The notes: generated from the letters alone by a model not told the origin. A stretch of DNA of 39,005 bases from Candidatus Nomurabacteria bacterium (GCA_009695015.1 SIBT01000001.1:1-39005); one strand, 5' to 3'; shown: positions 24,606 to 32,740, counted from the first letter of the stretch. Program-made: numbers and translations.

Positions 24606-24631
24606 CCAAAAAGAAGCTTTAATTTAAAGCT
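24606..24631 (-). terminator. Hairpin after glyA
   Basis: AGCTTT (24631-24626) and AAAGCT (24620-24615) pair, with a T-rich tract (TCTTTTT) following on the - strand. The stem is AT-rich, so the terminator is probably modest. Confidence 0.5.
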
Positions 24632-24651
24632 GAATCACTTTTCTATACTTT

Positions 24652-25896
24652 CTACACAAACCTCTTTGGTATTGGAAACTTTTTTGCAAGAGCTTTTATT
24701 TCTTTATGCACTTTTTCTTTTAATTTTTTATCGTCTTTATTTTTCAAAACTTGGATCATAAGCTCGGCAACTTTTGCACATTCTTTCTCTTTAAAACCAC
24801 GCGTGGTAATAGCCGGCGTACCAAATCTGATACCGGACGGATCAAGAGGCTTCCTCGTATCCCCAGCGATAGCATTCATATTGAGCGTCATACCCACTTC
24901 ATCGAGAACAGTCTGCGCTTCTTTGCCAGTCACCCCCAAAGAACCAAAAACATCAGCTAGAATGAGATGATTGTCTGTACCTCCGCCGATCATACGAATT
25001 TTATTCTTCTTAAATACTTCCGCCATCGCTTTGGCATTTTTTAGAACTTGCTTGGCGTATTGTTTAAACTTTGGCGTCATGGCTTCTCCGAAAGCTACAG
25101 CCTTCGCTGCAATAATATGCATATGTGGACCACCCTGGATTCCGGGGAAAATAGATTTATCAATTTTTTTCGCTATTTCTTCGTTCTCTCTAGTGAGAAT
25201 AATTCCTCCACGCGGACCACGGAGAGTTTTGTGTGTCGTAGAAGTGATAATATCAAAACCATCATCAAAAGGATTGCGAAGCGCACCAGCAGCAATGAGT
25301 CCAGCAATGTGCGCCATGTCTGCCATCGTGATCGCCCCCACTTCACGTGCAATTTCTACAAATTTTTTATAATCCAATGTGCGTGAATAAGCCGAAAATC
25401 CAGCCAGAATAATTTTTGGCTTCTTTTCGATCGCAACCCGACGAAGTTCCTCGTAATCAATTTCACCGGTCTCTGGATTCTTCATCTTATAGGTGACGAA
25501 TTTATAGATCTTGGCAGGCAAAGTCATCGGATGCCCGTGGGTTAAATGTCCTCCGTGAGAAAGATCCATCCCGAGCACCGTATCTCCTGGCGCCAACAAG
25601 GCCGCATACACTGCAAGATTGGCTGGAGCACCAGAATGTGATTGCACATTAGCAAATTTACATTTAAATAATTTACAGACACGTTCAATAGCCAGACGTT
25701 CAATCGCATCCGTAAATTCCTGCCCACCATAATAACGTCGTCCCGGATACCCTTCTGAATATTTATTCGTAAAGACAGAACCGTTCGCCCTCAAAACATC
25801 TTCGGAAACATAATTTTCTGATGGAATAAGTTCTAAGCCCTCTCGTTGCCTCTTCTCTTCTCCTTTTATTAATTTTTCTACTAGTTTGTCTCGCAT
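24652..25896 (-). CDS. glyA: Serine hydroxymethyltransferase
   Basis: SHMT interconverts serine and glycine with tetrahydrofolate, giving 5,10-methylene-THF for thymidylate synthesis. The 414-aa PLP enzyme has 'LELIPSENYVS' (substrate-binding Ser/Glu), 'NKYSEGYPGRRYYGG', 'SHSGAPANLAVY', 'DMAHIAGLIAAG' and the PLP lysine K223 in 'STTHKTLRGPRGG'. The C-terminal 'SGIRFGTPAITTRG' carries the carboxylate-binding Arg. It is next to tmk and dut, a sensible dTTP-supply cluster; thyA is not in the window. A 94-bp double-hairpin element lies 11 bp before its ATG and could affect its leader. Confidence 0.97.
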   Translation of the reverse strand: MRDKLVEKLIKGEEKRQREGLELIPSENYVSEDVLRANGSVFTNKYSEGYPGRRYYGGQEFTDAIERLAIERVCKLFKCKFANVQSHSGAPANLAVYAALLAPGDTVLGMDLSHGGHLTHGHPMTLPAKIYKFVTYKMKNPETGEIDYEELRRVAIEKKPKIILAGFSAYSRTLDYKKFVEIAREVGAITMADMAHIAGLIAAGALRNPFDDGFDIITSTTHKTLRGPRGGIILTRENEEIAKKIDKSIFPGIQGGPHMHIIAAKAVAFGEAMTPKFKQYAKQVLKNAKAMAEVFKKNKIRMIGGGTDNHLILADVFGSLGVTGKEAQTVLDEVGMTLNMNAIAGDTRKPLDPSGIRFGTPAITTRGFKEKECAKVAELMIQVLKNKDDKKLKEKVHKEIKALAKKFPIPKRFV

Positions 25897-25907
25897 GAAT
25901 TTTAATT

Positions 25908-26001
25908 AAGTGAATAAAGAATTTTCTTTTTATAAGGTCCTCGATTCTTCGAGTCCTTATCCCGGCCAGACCATTCTAAAAAGCAAATTCTTTATTCACT
26001 T
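25908..26001. repeat. Double-hairpin element between comEC-like hydrolase and glyA
   Basis: Arms AAGTGAATAAAGAATTT (25908-25924) and AAATTCTTTATTCACTT (25985-26001) are a perfect 17-bp inverted repeat. After one mismatch, CTTTTTA/TAAAAAG (25926-25932/25977-25983) add 7 bp. Inside lies a second hairpin: ATAAGG/CCTTAT enclosing CTCGA/TCGAG. No T-run follows on the - strand, so it is not a plain terminator. The CTTTTTATAA...TAAAAAG ends are shared with the element at 5810-5930. Confidence 0.65.
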
Positions 26002-26009
26002 TACCACAA

Positions 26010-26879
26010 CTACTTCTGGAAAGAAAATTCTTCTTTCTCTCCATCAGATTTCATCATTATTGTGCCGAGCAGATCCGTTCTAAAAATCTTTATGCCAAAT
26101 GAAGTTAGTGTGTCTAGGGTGTTTTGATGCGGATGGCCATATTTATTATCTTTACCGTCAGAGATAAGCGCATAAGTGGGCGACACAGTTTTCACAAATT
26201 CGGTAGAGGTAGAAGTGCGTGAACCATGGTGCCCAACTTTTAAAATAGTGCTACGAAGTTGCGTGGAAGAATTTTCTTCTAAAATTATTTTTTCGGTCAC
26301 GGTCGTAGAATCTCCGGTGAGCATTATGGAAGTTTTACCATAAGAGAGCCTCGCCACAATTGATCCATCATTACTATCCCATAGTGAGACTTCTCGATCT
26401 GGGAATAAAATATCAATCCATGCCCCACCACCCAAATCTAATCGCATTCCTTTTTTTAATAAAATATCCGGAATATTTTTATTTTTTATTTCTGTTTTAA
26501 GATTTTGATAAGTTTTAGAATCATTAAACGTACCAGGTTCAAATACACTGTCTATTTTGTAAACTTTTAAAACGTCCTCGAATCCGCCTATGTGATCTTG
26601 ATCGGGATTCGTAATAATAATCGCATCTATGTGCCTATCAAATGGAGACATCACGCGCGCAAGTTGGCTTAAAATTTTTCGAGGCGGTCCCCCATCCACT
26701 AATACCTGCGTTCCGGTCGGAGACTCTACAAAAAGCGCATCACCTTGGCCAATATCAAACATAGTGAAAGTAAGTTCTTTGTGAGAACTCTGAAAATCAA
26801 GATAGAAAAGATAGATAGTAGAAACTAAAAGCAGAAAAGTGAAAAGGAATAGACCGTATTTCTTGCGATTTTGAAGCAT
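26010..26879 (-). CDS. ComEC/Rec2-type metallo-beta-lactamase-fold protein
   Basis: This is the hydrolase half of ComEC as a separate gene. The 289-aa protein has a short basic N-terminus, one membrane segment (~10-27) and an MBL fold: 'FTMFDIGQGDALFVESPTGTQVLVDGGPP', 'IIITNPDQDHIGGF' (metal motif, ~87-100), 'MLTGDST', 'LKVGHHGSRTSTSTEF' and 'YGHPHQNTL'. In fused ComEC the domain is thought to degrade the non-transported DNA strand. Here the first His of the HxHxDH-like motif is Asn (N91); other ligands are present. The orientation predicted by the single segment puts the fold outside. It is divergent from sodA with overlapping -10 boxes, and separated from comEC only by sodA. Confidence 0.85.
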   Translation of the reverse strand: MLQNRKKYGLFLFTFLLLVSTIYLFYLDFQSSHKELTFTMFDIGQGDALFVESPTGTQVLVDGGPPRKILSQLARVMSPFDRHIDAIIITNPDQDHIGGFEDVLKVYKIDSVFEPGTFNDSKTYQNLKTEIKNKNIPDILLKKGMRLDLGGGAWIDILFPDREVSLWDSNDGSIVARLSYGKTSIMLTGDSTTVTEKIILEENSSTQLRSTILKVGHHGSRTSTSTEFVKTVSPTYALISDGKDNKYGHPHQNTLDTLTSFGIKIFRTDLLGTIMMKSDGEKEEFSFQK

Positions 26880-26894
26880 GCTATAATGTTAGCA
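26879..26894. promoter_or_regulatory. Overlapping divergent extended -10 boxes (sodA / hydrolase)
   Basis: On + TG-C-TATAAT (26879-26887) serves sodA; on - TG-C-TAACAT (26894-26886) ends 6 bp before the hydrolase ATG at 26879. The two -10 hexamers share 2 bp, so only one polymerase can melt the site at a time. sodA then has a ~22-nt leader with AAGGA, while the hydrolase would be leaderless. Confidence 0.55.
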
Positions 26895-26915
26895 TATTAA
26901 TAATTAAGGAATATT

Positions 26916-27509
26916 ATGAATAAATTTGAAGAAATAAAATTTAATATTGGAACATTAAAAGGAATCTCAGCGAAAAACATCGAAGAACATTTGAAACTCT
27001 ATGCAGGTTATGTGAAGCACTCTAATCTAGTACTAGAGAAGATTAACGAACTCGCTCAAGATGCTGAAAAAAATGCTTATGCATTGGGTGAAGTTCAGAG
27101 ACGATTCGGGTTTGAATACAATGGTATGAGGAATCACGAAGTTTATTTTGGATCCCTTTCCGGAGAGGCTAAAACTCCAACGAATGACAGTGAACTTAAA
27201 AAAGCAATCACGGCAGAATGGGGATCTTTTGAAATGTGGCTAAATCGCTTTAAATCTATCGCCCTTACTCGCGGTATTGGTTGGGTAATGCTTTACTATG
27301 ACCGAAAAGAAAAGCGTCTCCTTTTGACTTGGGTGGATGAACAACATTTTGGACAACTACAAGACTGCACTCTAGTCTTCGGACTAGATATGTGGGAACA
27401 TGCGTTTGTCTACGACTACCCTACTTCCGAAAAGAAAAAATACGTAGAAGCATTTTTTGAAAATCTAAATTGGGAAGTGATCGAAAATAATTTTAAAAAG
27501 GCTCAATAA
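26916..27509 (+). CDS. sodA: Fe/Mn superoxide dismutase
   Basis: It converts superoxide to H2O2 and O2. The 197-aa protein has the SOD helical start ('ISAKNIEEHLKLYAGYVKHSN', with ligand His25 expected), the second ligand in 'GMRNHEVYFG', 'SIALTRGIGWVMLYYD', and 'LDMWEHAFVYDY' with the Asp and His ligands. The first helix is one residue shorter between its His and 'AGYV' than in E. coli-type enzymes. Metal choice cannot be read. It is one of two + strand genes in a long - strand run, and its 3' end overlaps comEC by 17 nt tail to tail. AAGGA lies about 6-10 nt before the ATG. Confidence 0.93.
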   Translation: MNKFEEIKFNIGTLKGISAKNIEEHLKLYAGYVKHSNLVLEKINELAQDAEKNAYALGEVQRRFGFEYNGMRNHEVYFGSLSGEAKTPTNDSELKKAITAEWGSFEMWLNRFKSIALTRGIGWVMLYYDRKEKRLLLTWVDEQHFGQLQDCTLVFGLDMWEHAFVYDYPTSEKKKYVEAFFENLNWEVIENNFKKAQ

Positions 27510-29004
27510 TAAAGTTCTTGATACTTTTACCAAAAAGTCTATAAATAAAATAGATATAAATGACGATTGTGAGTAAAAGTGGAAAATTTGGAATTGAAAA
27601 AGATGTAAAGGGTAAATTTGAGAAAAAACTTATGACACTCAATTCGTAATGCAGAAATAAATAAGAGATAAATCCAAGCGGCACACCAAATCCATACCAA
27701 ATAAGTCCGACGAAACCAGTTAGGAAGCCAAATAGCATAGTAAAAGGAATGAAGGGCAAAATCAAAATATTTGCTGGTAGCGCTACGAGAGAAAGATTGC
27801 CCATCTTATAAAGAATAAAAGGTAAAACGAAAATATAAGCGGAGCAAGTCACAGTCATAATATCCCGCAATTTAAAATAATCCGGCACCCACAAAAAATA
27901 TTTCTCAATTCTGGGCGCCAGAAATATCACGGCAACCGTCGCAATAAAGGAAAGTTGAAAAGAAACATCATAGACAAGTATAAAAGGATTTAATAAAATC
28001 ATCCCAACTCCAGCGAAAATAAGGGCGCGCGCGACATCGTAATTTCTACCAGTTGCGCGAGCCACGAGCACCAAAGTCGCCATTATGCCCGCCCGTATTG
28101 CAGTAGAATTCCCGCCAGTCATCAATATAAAAAACAGGATTGCAAAAATACCCATACCAATACCAAAATTTTTAGGCACATAAGGCACTTGGGAAAATAA
28201 TTTCATTATCCATTCGGCGACGATCGTCACATTGTATCCGGAAAGTGCGACGATATGGATCGTGCCGGTATCGATAAACTTCTGTCGCATTTCATTATCA
28301 AAAGAAGAGCGCTCACCCAGTATCAAACCACCCATTAAAAGCGACTCTGGACGAGAAATTACTAAATTCATTTTATTTAAAAACTTATCTTTGATATAAA
28401 ATAGGGTGTTCTTAATTTTATTACCACCTCCCCGAGAAATTATTTCGATGTCTACATAATTCATCACATAAAAAATCCCATCTTTTCTTAAATAATTTAT
28501 ATAATCAAAATCTTTACCTTGATCGGTTGTGAAATTCCTCGGCTTTTCTAATTTACCGGAAAAATTAACTTCATCGCCGTATTGAAAATACGTGCCAAAA
28601 TCCACAGTCGCTAGAATTTTTGTTTTGGTGGGAGAAGCTCCGACTTCAATAATCAATTTTTGATTATTCTCTCGAATATCGGGCTCGTCGATAATCTTTC
28701 CCAAGAAAGATATTTTATTTCCTACTTGCGATTCGAAAACATAAGGCGCAGGTTTATCCACAACATGAAACCTCAGCATTCCAAGAGAAAAGATTAAAAT
28801 AAAAACACTAAAAATAATCCCCCATTTACTATTAGACTCTGTCGCTCGCGGAGGGCGGGGTCTAATTAAAGTAAAAAATAAAGTTAAAGCAAAACTAACC
28901 ACACCCAACAAAACAGTAAAATAAAAATTTACAAAAATAAAAGACCGCAAAAATACTCCAAAAATAAAACCAAAACAAATTGCATAGAAAATCTTATCAC
29001 GCAT
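27493..29004 (-). CDS. comEC: ComEC/Rec2 DNA-uptake channel (competence domain)
   Basis: ComEC carries one strand of incoming DNA across the cytoplasmic membrane in natural transformation. The 503-aa protein has two N-terminal membrane segments, a DUF4131/OB-like outside domain (~90-190, 'ISFLGKIIDEPDIRENNQKLIIEV'), and a competence domain with the hallmark 'LLGERSSFDNEMRQKFIDTGTIHIVALSGYNV' (first part ~222-252) and ~8 more helices. It stops where the fused MBL domain normally begins; that domain is a separate gene beyond sodA. A GC-rich repeat (28834-28863) is read in frame as 'RPRPPRATES' near residue 50. TATACT ends 6 bp before the ATG. It follows rnhA by 22 nt. Confidence 0.92.
   Translation of the reverse strand: MRDKIFYAICFGFIFGVFLRSFIFVNFYFTVLLGVVSFALTLFFTLIRPRPPRATESNSKWGIIFSVFILIFSLGMLRFHVVDKPAPYVFESQVGNKISFLGKIIDEPDIRENNQKLIIEVGASPTKTKILATVDFGTYFQYGDEVNFSGKLEKPRNFTTDQGKDFDYINYLRKDGIFYVMNYVDIEIISRGGGNKIKNTLFYIKDKFLNKMNLVISRPESLLMGGLILGERSSFDNEMRQKFIDTGTIHIVALSGYNVTIVAEWIMKLFSQVPYVPKNFGIGMGIFAILFFILMTGGNSTAIRAGIMATLVLVARATGRNYDVARALIFAGVGMILLNPFILVYDVSFQLSFIATVAVIFLAPRIEKYFLWVPDYFKLRDIMTVTCSAYIFVLPFILYKMGNLSLVALPANILILPFIPFTMLFGFLTGFVGLIWYGFGVPLGFISYLFLHYELSVISFFSNLPFTSFSIPNFPLLLTIVIYIYFIYRLFGKSIKNFIIEPF
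28834..28863. repeat. GC-rich inverted repeat inside comEC
   Basis: The ends AGAC and GTCT pair, and about ten pairs including G-T wobbles close on a GC-rich middle. The block is much richer in GC than the gene around it and encodes a Pro/Arg loop in frame. It fits the in-frame palindrome series of this window. Confidence 0.5.
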
Positions 29005-29010
29005 TTAGAA

Positions 29011-29016
29011 AGTATA
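29011..29016 (-). promoter_or_regulatory. -10 of comEC
   Basis: TATACT (29016-29011) ends 6 bp before the ATG at 29004, in the short gap after rnhA. Confidence 0.45.
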
Positions 29017-29026
29017 CCAAAAAAAA

Positions 29027-29515
29027 TTATTTATTTTTAAGTTCTACTCCCACACCCTCTGCAAAACTTGTGGCTATTAGATCCGCTCTGTCGTTGTACC
29101 TGTCTTCATTGTGTCCTTTTACATAGGTCCATTTAGGTTTCAACTCTTCTGTAAGTTTGTATAACTCCTCCCAAAGTTCGCGATTCAAAACCGGTTTTTT
29201 GTTCGCATTTCGCCAATTATTTTTCTGCCAATTAAAAATCCATTCCGTAATCCCTAAAATCACATATTTCGAATCAGAAATAATTTCTATATCTCCAGCA
29301 AGGACTACCCCTGCTGGAATTACTGGAAGTTTTTTTAAATACTTCAACGCTTCTATCGGCGCAGTGAGTTCCATTTGATTATTCGTCGCGTGATTTACTC
29401 CACCGCCAATCTCAAAAACTTTCTTATCAATAATAAAAACAGCACCAAAGCCAGCCCGTCCAGGATTCCCCTTCGCCGCCCCGTCGGTGTAGATAGTTAT
29501 TGTATCTTTTTGCAT
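29027..29515 (-). CDS. rnhA: Ribonuclease HI
   Basis: It cleaves the RNA strand of RNA-DNA hybrids, for primer and R-loop removal. The 162-aa protein has the four acidic residues of the DEDD site: D11 in 'IYTDGAAKGNPGRAGFG', E49 in 'NNQMELTAPIEAL', D81 in 'IISDSKYVI' and D145 in 'NDRADLIA', with the flexible-loop His in 'VKGHNEDRY'. The basic handle region ('WQKNNWRNANKKPVLN') is present. It lies between recJ and comEC with 22-nt gaps on both sides. TGATAAAAT ends 7 bp before the ATG, so it can be transcribed on its own and without a leader. Confidence 0.95.
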   Translation of the reverse strand: MQKDTITIYTDGAAKGNPGRAGFGAVFIIDKKVFEIGGGVNHATNNQMELTAPIEALKYLKKLPVIPAGVVLAGDIEIISDSKYVILGITEWIFNWQKNNWRNANKKPVLNRELWEELYKLTEELKPKWTYVKGHNEDRYNDRADLIATSFAEGVGVELKNK

Positions 29516-29522
29516 AGGCTTT

Positions 29523-29531
29523 ATTTTATCA
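29523..29531 (-). promoter_or_regulatory. Extended -10 of rnhA
   Basis: TG-A-TAAAAT (29531-29523) ends 7 bp before the ATG at 29515. The same nine bases form the recO extended -10. Confidence 0.5.
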
Positions 29532-29537
29532 TTAGTT

Positions 29538-31202
29538 TTAACTAATATCCTCTATTCGCAATCGGAGTTCTTCCCGACCCCTAAATCTAGATAGATCAAA
29601 CGTGGCTAATAAGTTTACGTTCATTCCTTCAGACAAAGTATTTTTAAAAGAGTCAACGCCAGAAAAAAAAGAAATAGCCACTACTTTATTCTTACCATTA
29701 GAAAAAATAATTTCCAAATGTTCGCCAGAGCCATTCTTGCCAAACTTTTTTATTTTTTCTATCTTTACACCTTCAAATAAAAAAACTGGTTTTGGATTAC
29801 CAAATCCAAAAGGCTCGAGCTTACTTATTTCACGCCAAGAATTCATTTTTACATCATCTAAAGATGATTTCACGTCATATTTTTTTTCCTCTAAACTAGT
29901 CTCAGTTTTCCTTTTTACTTTATTAAAAGTCGCAGAAAGTGCCTCTTCCAAGAAGTGTATTTTCTCAGAATGAACAGTAAACCCTCCAGCGAGCTCATGA
30001 CCACCAAAATTTATAAACGATTCACTCGTCGCCGTCATGAGCTCTACCACCGACACCGATCCATCACTACGACAAGAACCTTTAATACAATCATTTTCGT
30101 CTTTACCCCAAACAAAAACAGGCCTTTGGTGTGTATCACATATCTTGCCGGCCACGAGCCCTAAGATCCCGACACGCCAATTTGGATTTCCTATTACTAT
30201 AACTTCATTCATTACCTTGTCTTCAAATCTTTTATTAACTTCACGCATAATATTCGTCACAATTGTTTTTCTCTCATCATTTATTTTTGATAAATGATCT
30301 GCAAGCATTCCTGCCTCTACAATATCCTCTGTGGCGAGTAGTTCAAAAGCTCTCATCGGATCATCCATTCGAGATGCAGCATTCAACCTGGGTGTCACCA
30401 TAAAACCAATATCGTCCGAAGATAGATATCTCTGATCAATATTCATTTTGGCTAAAAGTTTCTGTAAACCTGGACGAGGGGATTTTTTCAACACTTTCAT
30501 TCCATAATATGCAATAGCTCTATTCTCTCCAGTTAGCGGAACCATATCCGAAAATGTGGCGAGGCCTGCCATATCGAGCATCCATTTTTCTGCGCCGATT
30601 CTCACTTTGAAATTCTTGTTCTCTTTGCCATATTTTTTGAGAAATCCTTGCGCAAATTTGAAAACAACGCCCGCTCCACATAACATTTTTTCTGGGTACG
30701 CATCTACTTTCGGATTTAAAATTGCATAAGCTCGTGGTAAAGTTTCTTGAGGTAAATGGTGATCTGTAATTATCACATCGATGTCATCCACTTCCGCTTG
30801 CGCTACTTCCACGACCGCTGTAATACCAAGGTCGACAGTAATTAGAAGTTTTACCCCAGACTTAGCAAAAATCTTTATCGCTTCTAAATTGAGCCCATAT
30901 CCTTCACTATTTCTCTGAGGTATATAAATTTCATAGTTTTTATATCCAACTAATTTAAATAAGTCATTTAAAATTACGGCGCCTGGAATCCCATCGCAAT
31001 CGTAATCCGCATAAATTACTATTTTTTCGCCTGCTTCTATCGCCTCATATAGACGAACACAAGCCTTTTCCATATCTTTCATTAAAAAAGGGTCGTGAAA
31101 ATCACGCTCGTAATCTGGACTCAAAAAAATCTCGGCTTGTGCCCCATCAATAATTCCTCTCTTTTCTAAAAGTACTCGCAGTAATTCTCCATATTTTTGC
31201 AT
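29538..31202 (-). CDS. recJ: Single-stranded-DNA exonuclease RecJ
   Basis: RecJ is a 5'-3' exonuclease on single-stranded DNA, used in RecF-pathway recombination and base-excision and mismatch repair. The ~554-aa protein has the DHH phosphoesterase motifs 'IYADYDCDGIPGA' (~63-75), 'LLITVDLGI' (~119-127), 'ITDHHLP' (DHH 147-149), 'SRMDDP', and the DHHA1 motif 'INFGGHELAGGF'; an OB-like C-terminal domain follows. The frame stays open to 31424, but that part is antisense to the HIT gene. The ATG at 31202 starts a typical N-terminus and has TGCTAAAAT 7 bp before it, so it was chosen. It is first of the recJ-rnhA-comEC run and divergent from the HIT gene. Confidence 0.95.
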   Translation of the reverse strand: MQKYGELLRVLLEKRGIIDGAQAEIFLSPDYERDFHDPFLMKDMEKACVRLYEAIEAGEKIVIYADYDCDGIPGAVILNDLFKLVGYKNYEIYIPQRNSEGYGLNLEAIKIFAKSGVKLLITVDLGITAVVEVAQAEVDDIDVIITDHHLPQETLPRAYAILNPKVDAYPEKMLCGAGVVFKFAQGFLKKYGKENKNFKVRIGAEKWMLDMAGLATFSDMVPLTGENRAIAYYGMKVLKKSPRPGLQKLLAKMNIDQRYLSSDDIGFMVTPRLNAASRMDDPMRAFELLATEDIVEAGMLADHLSKINDERKTIVTNIMREVNKRFEDKVMNEVIVIGNPNWRVGILGLVAGKICDTHQRPVFVWGKDENDCIKGSCRSDGSVSVVELMTATSESFINFGGHELAGGFTVHSEKIHFLEEALSATFNKVKRKTETSLEEKKYDVKSSLDDVKMNSWREISKLEPFGFGNPKPVFLFEGVKIEKIKKFGKNGSGEHLEIIFSNGKNKVVAISFFSGVDSFKNTLSEGMNVNLLATFDLSRFRGREELRLRIEDIS

Positions 31203-31224
31203 AAGTCGAATTTTAGCATATAAT
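31197..31224 (+). promoter_or_regulatory. HIT-gene promoter, facing the recJ promoter
   Basis: -35 TTGCAT (31197-31202), 16-bp spacer, -10 TATAAT (31219-31224), 6 bp to the ATG at 31231. The -35 overlaps the recJ start codon. On the other strand the recJ extended -10, TG-C-TAAAAT (31218-31210), lies within this spacer, so the two promoters interlock in 28 bp. Confidence 0.65.
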
Positions 31225-31230
31225 ACAAAG

Positions 31231-31623
31231 ATGAACGACTGTGTGTTTTGTAAAATTATAAAAGGAGAACTGCCATCAAGTAAAATATATGAAGATGCTG
31301 ATTTTTTATCATTCTTAACTAAAGGACCAGTATCAGACGGACATCTTTTAATCGTCCCCAAAAAACACACAGTTTGGATGCAAGATGTTGATGATGAGAC
31401 AATATCAAAAATTTTCAAACTCACAAAAAAACTTATGCTGGCAGTTAAAAAAGGAATGGGTTGCGATTATGTGCAAGTCTCTGTAGTTGGCAAAGATGTT
31501 CCACATTTTCACATACATTTAATACCAAGATATCTCAATAATAACTTACCTGAATTTCCTACAAAAGAATACAAAGACGGTGAAAGAGAACTAGTGGTAA
31601 ATAAAATCACTCAAGCGCTTTGA
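31231..31623 (+). CDS. HIT-family nucleotide hydrolase
   Basis: HIT proteins hydrolyse or transfer nucleotidyl groups, for example from adenosine phosphoramidate or dinucleoside polyphosphates. The 130-aa protein is HINT-like: 'CVFCKIIKGELPSSKIYED' with a CxxC pair (residues 4 and 7) that may bind zinc, 'HLLIVPKKH', and the triad 'PHFHIHLIPR' (His92, His94, His96). The physiological substrate is unknown. It has its own TATAAT promoter 6 bp before the ATG. Its 3' end overlaps pgk by 17 nt in tail-to-tail orientation. Confidence 0.93.
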   Translation: MNDCVFCKIIKGELPSSKIYEDADFLSFLTKGPVSDGHLLIVPKKHTVWMQDVDDETISKIFKLTKKLMLAVKKGMGCDYVQVSVVGKDVPHFHIHLIPRYLNNNLPEFPTKEYKDGERELVVNKITQAL

Positions 31624-32740
31624 TTCCAGGCAGAGTGCCACTCGAGAGGAATTCGAGCGTCGCTCCTCCTCCTGTAGATATGAAAGAAAACTTTTTTTCC
31701 ATTTTTATTTCGGAGATCAACGCCACCGTGTCTCCCCCGCCGATAATACTTTCGGCTTTTGAAGCAGCTACTAATTTTAATACTTCTTTAGTAGACTTTT
31801 CCCCACCATCTTCATATTTGCCGAGTGGCCCATTCCATAAGATAAATTTTGATTTTTTGATAAGTTGCGTCAAATTTTCTACCGTTTCATCCCCAATATC
31901 CAAAATATTTTCATCTTTGCCAACTTCAGTTACCTTTTTAGTAATTAACTTATCTTGAGACTTTACTACAACATCAACTGGTAAAATTAATTTACCACCA
32001 CCGCGGGCAGGTTTATTTTTCAATATTTTTGCAATGCCGTAATTAGTTTCGTCGACTAAAGATTCCCCCACACTATATCCTTTCGCTTTTAGAAAATCAT
32101 TCGCCAATGCTCCACCGATAAAAACTTGATCAGCTAATTTCAAATATTTTTTTATTAAAGGCATTTTGGTAGAAAACTTTGCGCCACCTAAAATAAAAAG
32201 AAAGGGGTGTTTAGGTTTTTTAAAAGCACGAGATAAATTCTTTACTTCCTCGAATAATTGAAGTCCGGCATAAGATGGTAATAGTTTTGGCAACAAGACA
32301 ATGGATGCATCTGCCCTGTGAGATACTGGAAAAGCTTCATTTACATATATATCAGCTAATTTCGCTAGATTCATGGCGAAAATTTCATTACATTCTTGTT
32401 CTCCTCTATCATTTCTCAAATTTTGAAGTAAAACCACTTCACTATTTTTCATATTTGAAACAATATCGCGGACTTCTTGACCAATGATCTCTTCTACAAA
32501 TTTTACTTTTATATATTTATTTAAAACTTTGGCAACCGGAAGAAGTGTATCTCCTCCTTTACCTAGATGTGTAATTAAAATTAATTTCGCACCTTTTTTC
32601 TGCAAAAATTCAAGGGTCGGCAATGCTTTTTTTATTCGAAAATCATCTTCGACTTTTCCATCTTTAATAGGCAAATTAAAATCTACTCTAATAAGCACAT
32701 TTTTACCTTCAATATTTTTTATTGACTTAATGCTTCGCAT
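31607..32740 (-). CDS. pgk: Phosphoglycerate kinase
   Basis: It makes ATP from 1,3-bisphosphoglycerate in glycolysis. The 377-aa enzyme has the N-terminal substrate motif 'RVDFNLPIKDGKVEDDFRI', 'LITHLGKG', 'LLQNLR', 'VNEAFPVSHRADASI', 'LGGAKFSTKMPLI', and the nucleotide-side 'LWNGPLGKYE' and 'IIGGGDTVALI' plus 'STGGGATLEFLSSGTLPGI'. It is shorter than the usual ~390-400 aa through loop trimming. Its ATG lies 22 nt inside the tpiA 3' end, so tpiA-pgk are translationally linked; GGAG lies ~10 nt before the ATG. Confidence 0.96.
   Translation of the reverse strand: MRSIKSIKNIEGKNVLIRVDFNLPIKDGKVEDDFRIKKALPTLEFLQKKGAKLILITHLGKGGDTLLPVAKVLNKYIKVKFVEEIIGQEVRDIVSNMKNSEVVLLQNLRNDRGEQECNEIFAMNLAKLADIYVNEAFPVSHRADASIVLLPKLLPSYAGLQLFEEVKNLSRAFKKPKHPFLFILGGAKFSTKMPLIKKYLKLADQVFIGGALANDFLKAKGYSVGESLVDETNYGIAKILKNKPARGGGKLILPVDVVVKSQDKLITKKVTEVGKDENILDIGDETVENLTQLIKKSKFILWNGPLGKYEDGGEKSTKEVLKLVAASKAESIIGGGDTVALISEIKMEKKFSFISTGGGATLEFLSSGTLPGIKALE

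Noticed and set aside
25936..25975. tRNA-like arm in the element before glyA
   Set aside because: The hairpin with CTCGA/TCGAG looks like one tRNA arm, but no acceptor stem, anticodon arm or T-loop can be drawn.
31203..31424. Upstream extension of recJ by 74 residues
   Set aside because: The extension is antisense to the HIT gene, does not resemble RecJ and lies upstream of the recJ promoter-like sequence.
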